Shown here in pieces: positions 26,004 to 33,875 of a stretch of 64,000 nt of DNA (position 1 is the first letter of the stretch; each line of letters opens with the position of its first letter). The translations under genes and the position numbers were made by a program. The notes beneath the pieces are model-generated. The model was given only the letters and a program-made list of their open reading frames with translations. It ran no database searches and was not told the DNA's origin. Location: positions 744,001 to 808,000 of the forward strand of contig NZ_CADIKC010000002.1 in the NCBI RefSeq assembly GCF_902859805.1, read 5' to 3'. This stretch comes from Paraburkholderia sediminicola. Lineage in GTDB: Bacteria; Pseudomonadota; Gammaproteobacteria; Burkholderiales; Burkholderiaceae.

Positions 26004-27278
26004 TTAAAGTTGCGGCCCGACAACCGCGAGGGTCATGTGGTCGACATGAGCAATGCTCAGTAATTGTTTCTGCCCGGAGCTCCGCACCAGCGCAGCGGCG
26101 AGAGCGACGCACAACCATGGCGCAGCCATGCCAGTCGCGCCGATAGTCAGATCGACGTCATGCTGCCCTTGCAATCCGGCCGTCTTGAGTAAACCCACAT
26201 CCTGGGTATCCAAATGGGTCGACAACTCCCGCTGCAAAGGTGCCTCTATGCCACCGGTCAACCACTGGTCGTTCAGCTCGGCGCCCTGAGAACGGCTCCA
26301 CAGCAATACTTGCAGTAGCCCCTGCGCCAAACCTTCGTCATCGTGGTGTTCTGGTCGATATAGCAGCGTGTCACTGGCTAAGTGCCTTTGCGCGACGAAC
26401 GCCCGTGAAGCAAACATCAGGATGGCTCCCGCTTCCGCCACTCCGGCATCTGGAATCGCGTTGAGAAGCGGGTTGAGTTGCACCACGCAAAGTACGTTGA
26501 CTGCATCCGTGACGAATCCGGGGGCGCCGTCGAGCCATCCGTCGACAGCAATGAGGTCCGGAGCGTCAGTGCTGACTGCGGTTAGCGGCGCATTGCGGAG
26601 CTGATGCGCATCCCATGAATCGCGCCAAATTGCTTCGATTTCCGAAATCGTCAATTGCGCCGCAACGCTCACATGAACAACCAGCGGTGTACGTTCAGGC
26701 AACGCTCTGACGGCCGGCGCAATCTGCCGCAGCAGCGAGCCGAATACATACCCCAGCACATCGCGATGCCGCTCCTCGTCTGCAGCGTCGTCGCCGGGTC
26801 GCCAGGCATAGCCATCCGGATCGATCCACCGAGCGGCGATTGCGTCGCTGTCGCCCTCGAACCGGGTTCTCGGCTCCAGCGTGAGCTGCCGCTCCACCAC
26901 AGCTGACGCAGTGTTCTCATGCTCCCGCGCGGAGAAAACAAAACCGGAGTCGAGGATATGCAACGGAATGCCGGCCCTCCGACAGACGTCGTCCTTATAT
27001 TCACGTCGTGCATCGTTGTGCTCTTCGGCACGGGTTCGCCGGGACTGCAACACGCCAAGATAACTAAAGAGCAGGACCGCCCATACGAGCACCGGGAACG
27101 CTGCCACGCACGTCCAGAACCAAACCGTTTGCGTGGACTCGCCAGCCGGCCAGAAGCGGACGACACCGAAAGCACTGCCGCCGACGATCAGCAGAAAGAG
27201 GAATGCCCAAAGCGGCCAGGCGGGTTTAAACGGTGGGACCTCCCGCTCAGGAGCAATACGTCTCAAGTCATAGGCCAT
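26004..27278 (-). CDS. T6SS-associated membrane protein of unknown function
   Basis: A 424-residue protein with two N-terminal membrane helices (about 23-43 and 55-76) followed by a basic linker and a large domain with no family I can name. Features: 'LHILDSGFVFSAREHENTAS', 'RTPLVVHVSVAAQLTISEIE', 'AILMFASRAFVAQRHLASD', and an Ala/Gly-rich final part 'GATGMAAPWLCVALAAALV'. It sits between PAAR and tssM and overlaps PAAR by one base (TAATG). Fixed position inside the operon suggests a structural or loading role in this T6SS subtype. Function not assigned. Confidence 0.75.
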   Translation of the reverse strand: MAYDLRRIAPEREVPPFKPAWPLWAFLFLLIVGGSAFGVVRFWPAGESTQTVWFWTCVAAFPVLVWAVLLFSYLGVLQSRRTRAEEHNDARREYKDDVCRRAGIPLHILDSGFVFSAREHENTASAVVERQLTLEPRTRFEGDSDAIAARWIDPDGYAWRPGDDAADEERHRDVLGYVFGSLLRQIAPAVRALPERTPLVVHVSVAAQLTISEIEAIWRDSWDAHQLRNAPLTAVSTDAPDLIAVDGWLDGAPGFVTDAVNVLCVVQLNPLLNAIPDAGVAEAGAILMFASRAFVAQRHLASDTLLYRPEHHDDEGLAQGLLQVLLWSRSQGAELNDQWLTGGIEAPLQRELSTHLDTQDVGLLKTAGLQGQHDVDLTIGATGMAAPWLCVALAAALVRSSGQKQLLSIAHVDHMTLAVVGPQL

Positions 27279-27535
27279 TACGTACTGCCCGTCACTCCAC
27301 TAGACGACAGCAGAATCGCACCGCAAAGCGTCTTGTGACCATGAAACGCAATCGGCAGATCGCCATCAAGCATCTTGTCATTTCCCTCTGCAATCGCGTT
27401 TTCACCACAGCGGGGACAGGACACCTTGTCGGTCTTGCGGGAGGCGGGTCTATCGTTCAATGAAATGCGCGACGACCCGGTAAGCACCTTGCCGCCGTGG
27501 CTCGTGTCGTCGCCTACGTAAATCACATTTGGCAT
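27278..27535 (-). CDS. PAAR-domain spike-tip protein
   Basis: An 85-residue PAAR protein that caps the VgrG trimer with a metal-bound cone and can carry effectors. Motifs: 'IYVGDDTSHGGKVLTGSS', 'DKVSCPRCGENAIAEGN' and 'IAFHGHKTLCGAIL'. The His/Cys residues in the last motif are the usual tip metal ligands; the CxxC pair is an additional feature. No effector extension is fused, so it is a bare tip. The ATG at 27535 is used because family proteins start there. It follows the first DUF6708 gene by 55 bases. Confidence 0.9.
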   Translation of the reverse strand: MPNVIYVGDDTSHGGKVLTGSSRISLNDRPASRKTDKVSCPRCGENAIAEGNDKMLDGDLPIAFHGHKTLCGAILLSSSGVTGST

Positions 27536-27590
27536 ATGGCCTCTTCTGAAAGTTAAGGAAACCGGTTCACACATTTAAGCCATGAACATC

Positions 27591-28529
27591 TCATCGATAC
27601 TTCACCGGATTTGTGCTCGAATCGCGCACATGTGCGTCATTCGGTGCTATCTGACAGGCCGCTTCGACGTCTGCCGGCCAAAGCGGTACCTTGCTCGTTG
27701 CGCGGCATGCCAGGCGACCGATAAAGAACAGGATGTGGAACGGCAGCATCAGCCATTTGGCAATCGGGTTCCACGCGTCCTTCGACACCAACGCAATCCA
27801 GCCCTGATACAGCGTCTCCCGCTTGTCGGCAATCGGCAGACAGTACGTGAAACCGGGTGCGTCGATCACTGCGTGCGGTCCCTCTTCCATGTAGCGGCGA
27901 ATAAATTCCCAGTGACGCAGACAATCGTCCCGGCTGCTCGACGCGTAGCCGAACACGAACATTTCCTCAACGGTCTGCGCGTCCTTCAGCACGAGGCCAC
28001 AGATGCCCAGCGTGCGGACGCCGAACGCCTGGCTGTTCACACGCAAGGTGAAGTACGCCTTGTCCCAAGACACTTCCAGAATTGTTCCGTCGCCGCGAAA
28101 CACGTAGACCATCCGGTTCAGGCGGTTGAAGCGCATCGGATAGTGGGTGTAGCGAAACCATTCGCCGATCGTACGATTGAACGTAACTACGCCCGCGATA
28201 AACAAAGACGAAACAATTGTCGCGAACCCCATAAATAACAGCATTGCGCATTCGTCGCGGTGATCCCAGTTCGGATTGAAATAGAAATCCGCAAAAGTCG
28301 ACCACCACGAAATCAATAGAAAAAATGAAAGCAGTCCTGCGCCGAACACCCCAACCACACTCATCATTCCTCGATTTGAATAGATCCCATCAACCAGTTC
28401 CAGATAGGTGGAATTCAACCGGATCACCCGGCCAGACGCGTGCGGTTCCGCGGTGCGTTCGCTGATTGACAGACGCCATTCTCGGTCCTGCACGCTCAGG
28501 GGACGTTGTTTTCTGTTTGTCGTAAACAT
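27591..28529 (-). CDS. DUF6708-type membrane protein, copy 1 (probable effector-immunity protein)
   Basis: A 312-residue protein with two membrane helices (about 54-76 and 92-115) and a conserved cytosolic/periplasmic domain ('YPMRFNRLNRMVYVFRGDGT', 'CLRHWEFIRRYMEEGP', 'GWIALVSKDAWNPIAKWLML'). I recall this as the DUF6708 family found in Burkholderia T6SS loci; not verified. It is one of three paralogues. The ATG at 28529 overlaps the stop of the upstream 63-residue ORF (TGATG). The C-terminal two-thirds is almost identical at DNA level to copy 3, while the helices differ. Placement beside a pore-forming effector suggests immunity, as TsiV2 protects against VasX; that is inference. Confidence 0.75.
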   Translation of the reverse strand: MFTTNRKQRPLSVQDREWRLSISERTAEPHASGRVIRLNSTYLELVDGIYSNRGMMSVVGVFGAGLLSFFLLISWWSTFADFYFNPNWDHRDECAMLLFMGFATIVSSLFIAGVVTFNRTIGEWFRYTHYPMRFNRLNRMVYVFRGDGTILEVSWDKAYFTLRVNSQAFGVRTLGICGLVLKDAQTVEEMFVFGYASSSRDDCLRHWEFIRRYMEEGPHAVIDAPGFTYCLPIADKRETLYQGWIALVSKDAWNPIAKWLMLPFHILFFIGRLACRATSKVPLWPADVEAACQIAPNDAHVRDSSTNPVKYR

Positions 28530-28720
28530 CACGCATCCGCCATCGCCAGGCTGAAGTCGGACTGTTCCTTGCTGGAATCGGTGTAGCGGCTACCCGACGC
28601 CAGATCGCCCCAGTAGCAGCGTTCCATCCACTGGGCAACGGTGTCGCCCTTGACCTTGTCGGCAGTTGTGACTAGAGATGACATCGAGCCCTGATCTGAC
28701 GGGTACGCGTAAAGATTCAT
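28529..28720 (-). CDS. Orphan effector-tail ORF 1 (63 residues)
   Basis: A 63-residue ORF whose last ~45 residues match the extreme C terminus of the VasX-like effector: here 'GDTVAQWMERCYWGDLASGS', effector 'GDNFAQWLERCYWGGLAPDS', followed in both by RY, SSKE/CAKE, DF and AMA. It starts at an ATG that overlaps the stop of DUF6708 copy 2 (ATGA) and ends in a TGATG overlap with DUF6708 copy 1. It lacks the membrane helices and all upstream effector domains. It is either a functional small protein or a fragment kept as a translational bridge after loss of an effector body. Confidence 0.7.
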   Translation of the reverse strand: MNLYAYPSDQGSMSSLVTTADKVKGDTVAQWMERCYWGDLASGSRYTDSSKEQSDFSLAMADA

Positions 28721-29673
28721 CGGTACTCCGCCGGGTTCGTACTCGAATCGCGCACATATGCGTCGCCTGGTGCTATCCGGCACGCTGCTTCGACGTCGGC
28801 CGGCCAAAGCGGTACCTTGCTCGTTGCACGCCATACCAGACGACCGAGAAACATCAGCACGTGAAACGGCAGCATCAGCCATTTGACGATCGGATTCCAA
28901 GCGTCGTTCGATACCAGTTCTATCCAGCCCTGGTAGAGCGTTTCCCGTTTGTCAGCGATCGGCAGACAGTACCGGAGCCCAGGTGCATTTATCACCGACT
29001 GCGGACCCTCCTCCATGTAGCGTCGCATGAACTCCCAATGGCGCAGGCAGTAACTCCTGTTGCTCGAGGAGTAACCGAACATGAAGGCTTCTTCAACCGT
29101 CTGCGGATCCTTCAGCACCAGTCCGCTGATACCCAGCCAACTGGTTCCTGCTACCTTCTTGGCCACGTGCAGCGTGAAGTACACCGCGTCCCATGATGCT
29201 TCCAGTACTGTGCCGTCGCCGCGAAACACATACACCATCCGGTTGCGCCGGTTCAGCCTGATCGGGTAATGCGTGTAGCCAAACCATTCGCCGATCTTGC
29301 GGTTGAAGAGGACGACCCCCAGGATAAAGAGAGAGGAAACAACCGTTACTAAACCCATAGACAACAACATGGCGTTTTCATCGCTATGATTCCAGTTCGG
29401 ATTTAAATAGAAATCAAACAAGGTCGACCACCACATTGCAAACAGGAAAATCGATAATAGACCCGCTCCGAACAACCCAATCAGACTCATCCCCCCGCGA
29501 TTCGCATAGAGCCCATCTACCAGCTCGAGGTAGGTGGAATTCATTCGGATCACCAATGATGATGCGTGCGGCTCTCCAGTACGCTCCCGAACGCATAAGT
29601 GCGATTCTCGATCCCTTTCGCTCAGCGGACGCTCCTTCGCGATGGTCTTGAAAGTGTCTTTTCCCATCGCCAT
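28717..29673 (-). CDS. DUF6708-type membrane protein, copy 2 (probable immunity protein)
   Basis: A 318-residue paralogue of the flanking copies, the most divergent of the three. Two membrane helices (about 62-84 and 98-122), then 'YPIRLNRRNRMVYVFRGDGT', 'CLRHWEFMRRYMEEGPQSVI' and 'GWIELVSNDAWNPIVKWLML'. The N terminus 'MAMGKDTFKTIAKERPLSER' differs from the 'MFTT' start of copies 1 and 3. It overlaps the upstream tail ORF stop and its own stop overlaps the next tail ORF (ATGA). Its divergence suggests protection against a different effector variant, which is inference. Confidence 0.75.
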   Translation of the reverse strand: MAMGKDTFKTIAKERPLSERDRESHLCVRERTGEPHASSLVIRMNSTYLELVDGLYANRGGMSLIGLFGAGLLSIFLFAMWWSTLFDFYLNPNWNHSDENAMLLSMGLVTVVSSLFILGVVLFNRKIGEWFGYTHYPIRLNRRNRMVYVFRGDGTVLEASWDAVYFTLHVAKKVAGTSWLGISGLVLKDPQTVEEAFMFGYSSSNRSYCLRHWEFMRRYMEEGPQSVINAPGLRYCLPIADKRETLYQGWIELVSNDAWNPIVKWLMLPFHVLMFLGRLVWRATSKVPLWPADVEAACRIAPGDAYVRDSSTNPAEYR

Positions 29674-29864
29674 TACGCTGCCGCCATGAGTTTATTGAAA
29701 TCATCGATCTCCTTGGCCGAACTGAAATACCTGTCTCCTACGGGCAGCCCACCCCAATAGCTACGTTCCGTCCATTGGGCAGCGGTGTCGCCCTTGACCT
29801 TGTCGACAGTCGTGACTAAAGATGACATCGAGCCTTGACCTGACGGGCACACGTGACGATTCAT
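29673..29864 (-). CDS. Orphan effector-tail ORF 2 (63 residues)
   Basis: A second 63-residue ORF of the same design as the one at 28529: 'MNRHVCPSGQGSMSSLVTTV' at the start, then 'GDTAAQWTERSYWGGLPVGD', RY, SAKE, DF and a final MAAA. Its start ATG overlaps the stop of DUF6708 copy 3 (ATGA) and its stop abuts the start of DUF6708 copy 2. Length equals that of tail ORF 1 exactly. The first ~17 residues (with 'GSMSSLVTT') are shared by the two tails but not by the effector, so the fusion point is the same in both. Confidence 0.7.
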   Translation of the reverse strand: MNRHVCPSGQGSMSSLVTTVDKVKGDTAAQWTERSYWGGLPVGDRYFSSAKEIDDFNKLMAAA

Positions 29865-30799
29865 CGGTACTCCGCCGGGTTCGTACTCGAATCGCGCACA
29901 TACGCGTCGCCTGGTGCGATCCGGCATGCTACTTCCATGTCGGCTGGCCACATCGGCACCTTGCTCGTTATGCGGCATGCCAGACGACCGATAAAGAACA
30001 GGATGTGGAACGGCAGCATCAACCATTTGGCAATCGGGTTCCATGCGTCCTTCGACACCAACGCGATCCAGCCCTGATACAGCGTCTCCCGCTTGTCGGC
30101 AATCGGCAGACAGTACGTGAAACCGGGTGCGTCGATCACTGCGCGCGGTCCCTCTTCCATGTAGCGGCGAATAAATTCCCAGTGGCGCAGACAATCGTCC
30201 CGGCTGCTTGACGCGTAGCCGAACACGAACATTTCCTCAACGGTCTGCGCATCCTTCAGCACAAGGCCGCAGATTCCCAGCGTGCGGACGCCGAATGCCT
30301 GGCTGTTCACACGCAAGGTGAAGTACGCCCTGTCCCAAGGCACTTCCAGAATTGTTCCGTCGCCGCGAAACACATAGACCATCCGGTTCTGGCGGTTGAA
30401 GCGCATCGGATAGTGTGTGTAGCGAAACCATTCACCGATCGTGCGGTTGAAGGCGACAATGCCAGCGATGAGAAGTGAAAAAATAACTGCAGGAAAAATC
30501 GTGGATAACAGCATCGCAGACGCGTCGTGACGGTCCCAATACGGATTCAGATAATGGACGACTACAACAACGTAGAAGAGCCAAGTCACGACAAATACAC
30601 TTAGACTCACACCGAAAATCCCAAATGCACTCATCATTCCGCGATTCGAGTAGATGCCGTCAACCAGTTCCAGATAGGTGGAATTTATCCGGATTACTCG
30701 ACCCGAGGCATGCGGTTCGGCGGCACGCTCGCTGATTGGCAGATGCCATTCACGATCGAGCGCACCTACGCGACGTTGTTTTTTGCTTGTAGTAAACAT
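29861..30799 (-). CDS. DUF6708-type membrane protein, copy 3 (probable immunity protein of the VasX-like effector)
   Basis: A 312-residue paralogue directly downstream of the full-length effector, with a TGATG stop/start overlap, so it is the best candidate for the cognate immunity protein. Two membrane helices (about 56-80 and 93-115: 'FGVSLSVFVVTWLFYVVVVV'). The remaining domain is nearly identical to copy 1. The helix region is the variable part between copies 1 and 3, the part expected to meet a pore-former in the inner membrane. Mechanism inferred by analogy with VasX/TsiV2. Confidence 0.78.
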   Translation of the reverse strand: MFTTSKKQRRVGALDREWHLPISERAAEPHASGRVIRINSTYLELVDGIYSNRGMMSAFGIFGVSLSVFVVTWLFYVVVVVHYLNPYWDRHDASAMLLSTIFPAVIFSLLIAGIVAFNRTIGEWFRYTHYPMRFNRQNRMVYVFRGDGTILEVPWDRAYFTLRVNSQAFGVRTLGICGLVLKDAQTVEEMFVFGYASSSRDDCLRHWEFIRRYMEEGPRAVIDAPGFTYCLPIADKRETLYQGWIALVSKDAWNPIAKWLMLPFHILFFIGRLACRITSKVPMWPADMEVACRIAPGDAYVRDSSTNPAEYR

Positions 30800-33700
30800 C
30801 AGACACCTGCCATCGCCTGGTGGAAATCTGATCGCTCCTTAGCGCAACTGGCGTAGCGGCTGTCCGGAGCCAGACCACCCCAATAGCAGCGCTCCAGCCA
30901 CTGTGCAAAGTTGTCGCCCCTGACATGGTCAATTAGCATACTCAGCGCCACCAAGACTACTGCGAATACAAGTCCCCACCCCGTCAAACTGAGCCCGGCG
31001 ACTACAGTCGCTCCACCTTCGGTAGCGACTGCGGCCCAAATTCCGAAACCAGCAACAACGATTCCGGCGAAGCCAGAAAGCAGTTGCAATGACATTAGTG
31101 CCCATTGCTCGCGCCCACCGCTTTGAACAGCATCAGCAATGTCCATTGCTGCGACTACCCCTGAAACTGCTGCCGCCCCTCCGCCCGCCACACGCAGCGC
31201 CAGTGCAGCACGCCTCGCCAGTTGTTCGCCCGCTACACGCTCGGCCATACCCGTCGCATATATGTTCCGCCATGCCCCATAGCCCTTCACGACGTTGGCT
31301 ACTCCCGTCGCGAGTGCACCCGCAAAGAGCCCACGGCCGAGCTGATAGCGCGTGTCCTGCTCCCTGGTTTTCTGAAAGCTCAGCGCCTTCGTTTCAGCGG
31401 TGAGCATCTGCTGCCACGTGGCCCATTTGCAGACCACATCGATAACCGTCAGCCCGCCTTCCGACACTGCACCAAACAAAGGGGCACGCCCGACCTTCAG
31501 CACGCCGTACTCGTGGAGGTTCCGCGGCGTTGTCACGTTCTCGACCAGCCACTTCACCTTTTTGGTAGGGTCCGCGATCTTGGCCAGTTGTTCGTTCATA
31601 TCTCCGGGGATAAACACGGCCATTTTCGCCTTCACGTCCTTCGAGGCAACCGCCAACTCAAAAGATCCGATATTGCCGCTCGCAAAACTTCCCCGCACCT
31701 GCTTCTTCGTGTATGAGGTCAACTGCCTGATTGTGTTCTCTGACAATGGCTTGCCGCTCTGCTTACCTTGAGCGGTCATATGGTCCATAAAGGCCTTCGA
31801 CAGGAACTCGATCGTCTCTCCTGCCTTGCCGGAGACCTCGATCACCCCAGCTGGCGTTCTCAGCGTCACACCCACAACCGCCATCCAGCGAGCCAACGTC
31901 TTTTCTGCTGCGTTGTCGTTAAATTCGCGCAGCATCGTTGCTATAGGCGCGGCAATCTGTACCAACACACTGGCGACGGAATCCGGCAGCAATTTGTCTA
32001 CCGCCTCCCGCTGCTGCTCCCTCGCCTTGACCTGACTAGCCTTCCACTCTGCCTCGGCCTGCTCCGCTTTCCGCTTCAACGGCGTATCGGCGAGCGCGAG
32101 TCCGGAACTCATGTCTGTCGAATCCACAAAATCTGCGAACGCCTCATCGTATTTCTTCTTCGCTTGCGCTACTGCCGCGTGCGCGGCCTGCGCTTGCAGC
32201 TTCGCGTCTGATGCGGGCTTAAGCAACGCCTGCACGTGCTTTGCATACTTGTCCATCATTTCTGCCCACGGCAGCTTCGCCGGGTCGAGTGGCAGCGTCT
32301 GCATCGCACTGATCAGTTCGTCCTGATGCAACACCAGCGCGCGCAGCAGCAGGTTGGTCCGCTCCGTGATATCGCCACTCAGCCACCGGCGATACACCTG
32401 CGCACAGCCCTCAATCTGCTGTGTCGCCGCCATACACCGCTGCAAGGTCTCCGCATAGACATCTCCCGACTGCGGGTCCTTCCCGTCGTGCGTGCAATCG
32501 AGCTTGTTCGACAGCAGATTGCTCTGCATCCACGCCGCATGCGCTTTCGCCAATGCTTCAATGTGCTCCTCCTGCAGCTTGTCTGATACCGTCTTAAAGT
32601 CCTTCGCCCAGTTGTCATAGAGCGTGGGTTTGATCCTGTTCAGATAGACCTTCCACGAATCGTCCTGGGCGATCTTGATCTTCTGCTGCGACGGATTTCT
32701 CAGCAGCGCATCCATCTGTTGCTGCCTGGCCAGGTCTGCCGGGTCCACCTTCTTCACGAACGTGCCCGGCATCACGGGCCGGTTCGCCATTACCGGGCTC
32801 ACAGCGATTGCTGCGTCCTCTTCCCGTGCAAGGTCGTAGCTCACCTTCATGTAGTCCGCGAGACTATTCGCGTTAGAAAACACCTGCATCTTGATCTTCT
32901 CGTCATTAGATACCCTCAATGATTTGATCGCGCCATCGAGGGCAACCAGGTGCCGGTACGTCGTAGCGTAATTGCCGTATCCGTTCTCTTTGTCGTACTT
33001 GCCCTTCTCCACCCTTGTGTCGAGCAGGCGCTCCTGATGCCAGTTGATCAGCGCGGCGAGATCCTGCGCGACACCTGCGGGGTCGTCCAGCGCCACGATC
33101 GCGGCCTGCATGCCCGCACTGCGCCGCCGGCACGCCGACAGCGTGCCCTCTGCCTGCCCCGCGCGCGCGTGAAAATGAGGTGACGAGGGCGGCGTAAACG
33201 CACGCGAACCCGCTGACGCCGACTTCGCGGCGGGCGCATAGTCGGCCACGGCACTGGCCAGAGCGCCCATCCCTACCGCGTGGACCGTGTTGCCCCGGCC
33301 GGCCGCGGTCGCCTGTCCTGGCGGCGTCTGGTGTGTCTTGGCCCATGCGCTCGCATCAAAGGCGCGCATGTGCATTTCGCGCTGCGACTTGCCCGCGTTT
33401 CCCTTGTGGGCCGCAATAACTGCCGGCGTCCATTGCACGTCCGAATACCCCAGCCACACAATGCCCGCCTGCTCTGCATCCGGAATCGCGATGCAGCCAG
33501 CCAGTTCCTTATGTCCAGCGAAATCGCACGGTCTGGCCGTCTTCGCTTGCTCCGATACCGCCGTCTCCAGCGGAAAACTCATGTAATAACCGTCCTGCGT
33601 AATCCAGTACGCCGTCATCCGGTCACGCTTCTCGTCGTATACGTACAGGTAGCCGCTGCGCAGCACGCGCGTTGTGTAACCCGCGCTGCCGTGCAGTGTC

Positions 33701-33870
33701 AGGTCCTGCTTCTTGCCTTTGCCCACGCTGTGGACCGTGTCTTCAACCTTTAGCGGCGCGGTTACCACAGGCAGCCCCATGTCGAGCGGTGCGATGGCAT
33801 AACGCACCGGCATGATCAGCAAACCCTGTTTATCGCAGAAATTGCATTTAGGTTCGGTGGTGGTCGTCAT
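30799..33870 (-). CDS. VasX-like T6SS effector (BTH_I2691 family), probable pore-former
   Basis: A 1023-residue effector. The N terminus 'CNFCDKQGLLIMPVRYAIAP' and 'LRSGYLYVYDEKRDRMTAYW' are typical of the BTH_I2691/VasX-type effectors with a toxin VasX N-terminal region. The middle is helical with coiled-coil-like Ala/Lys/Gln stretches (about 520-650). The last ~130 residues hold two or three hydrophobic helices ('LLSGFAGIVVAGFGIWAAV', 'WGLVFAVVLVALSMLI') followed by the tail 'GDNFAQWLERCYWGGL'. This layout fits a colicin-like membrane toxin. The ATG at 33870 has GGAGG upstream. Order vgrG-DUF4123-effector-immunity is the same as VgrG2-VasW-VasX-TsiV2 of Vibrio cholerae. Confidence 0.85.
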   Translation of the reverse strand: MTTTTEPKCNFCDKQGLLIMPVRYAIAPLDMGLPVVTAPLKVEDTVHSVGKGKKQDLTLHGSAGYTTRVLRSGYLYVYDEKRDRMTAYWITQDGYYMSFPLETAVSEQAKTARPCDFAGHKELAGCIAIPDAEQAGIVWLGYSDVQWTPAVIAAHKGNAGKSQREMHMRAFDASAWAKTHQTPPGQATAAGRGNTVHAVGMGALASAVADYAPAAKSASAGSRAFTPPSSPHFHARAGQAEGTLSACRRRSAGMQAAIVALDDPAGVAQDLAALINWHQERLLDTRVEKGKYDKENGYGNYATTYRHLVALDGAIKSLRVSNDEKIKMQVFSNANSLADYMKVSYDLAREEDAAIAVSPVMANRPVMPGTFVKKVDPADLARQQQMDALLRNPSQQKIKIAQDDSWKVYLNRIKPTLYDNWAKDFKTVSDKLQEEHIEALAKAHAAWMQSNLLSNKLDCTHDGKDPQSGDVYAETLQRCMAATQQIEGCAQVYRRWLSGDITERTNLLLRALVLHQDELISAMQTLPLDPAKLPWAEMMDKYAKHVQALLKPASDAKLQAQAAHAAVAQAKKKYDEAFADFVDSTDMSSGLALADTPLKRKAEQAEAEWKASQVKAREQQREAVDKLLPDSVASVLVQIAAPIATMLREFNDNAAEKTLARWMAVVGVTLRTPAGVIEVSGKAGETIEFLSKAFMDHMTAQGKQSGKPLSENTIRQLTSYTKKQVRGSFASGNIGSFELAVASKDVKAKMAVFIPGDMNEQLAKIADPTKKVKWLVENVTTPRNLHEYGVLKVGRAPLFGAVSEGGLTVIDVVCKWATWQQMLTAETKALSFQKTREQDTRYQLGRGLFAGALATGVANVVKGYGAWRNIYATGMAERVAGEQLARRAALALRVAGGGAAAVSGVVAAMDIADAVQSGGREQWALMSLQLLSGFAGIVVAGFGIWAAVATEGGATVVAGLSLTGWGLVFAVVLVALSMLIDHVRGDNFAQWLERCYWGGLAPDSRYASCAKERSDFHQAMAGV

Positions 33871-33875
33871 AGACG

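Larger units (their letters stand above)
27690..30465. repeat. Direct repeats of the DUF6708/tail cassette
   Basis: Long direct repeats underlie the array. About 27690-28190 and 29965-30465 (DUF6708 copies 1 and 3) are nearly identical. About 28640-28830 and 29780-29975 (tail start plus end of the preceding DUF6708 gene) are nearly identical across the gene boundary. The cassette unit is therefore [tail ORF + DUF6708 gene]. Boundaries are by eye. Confidence 0.75.
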
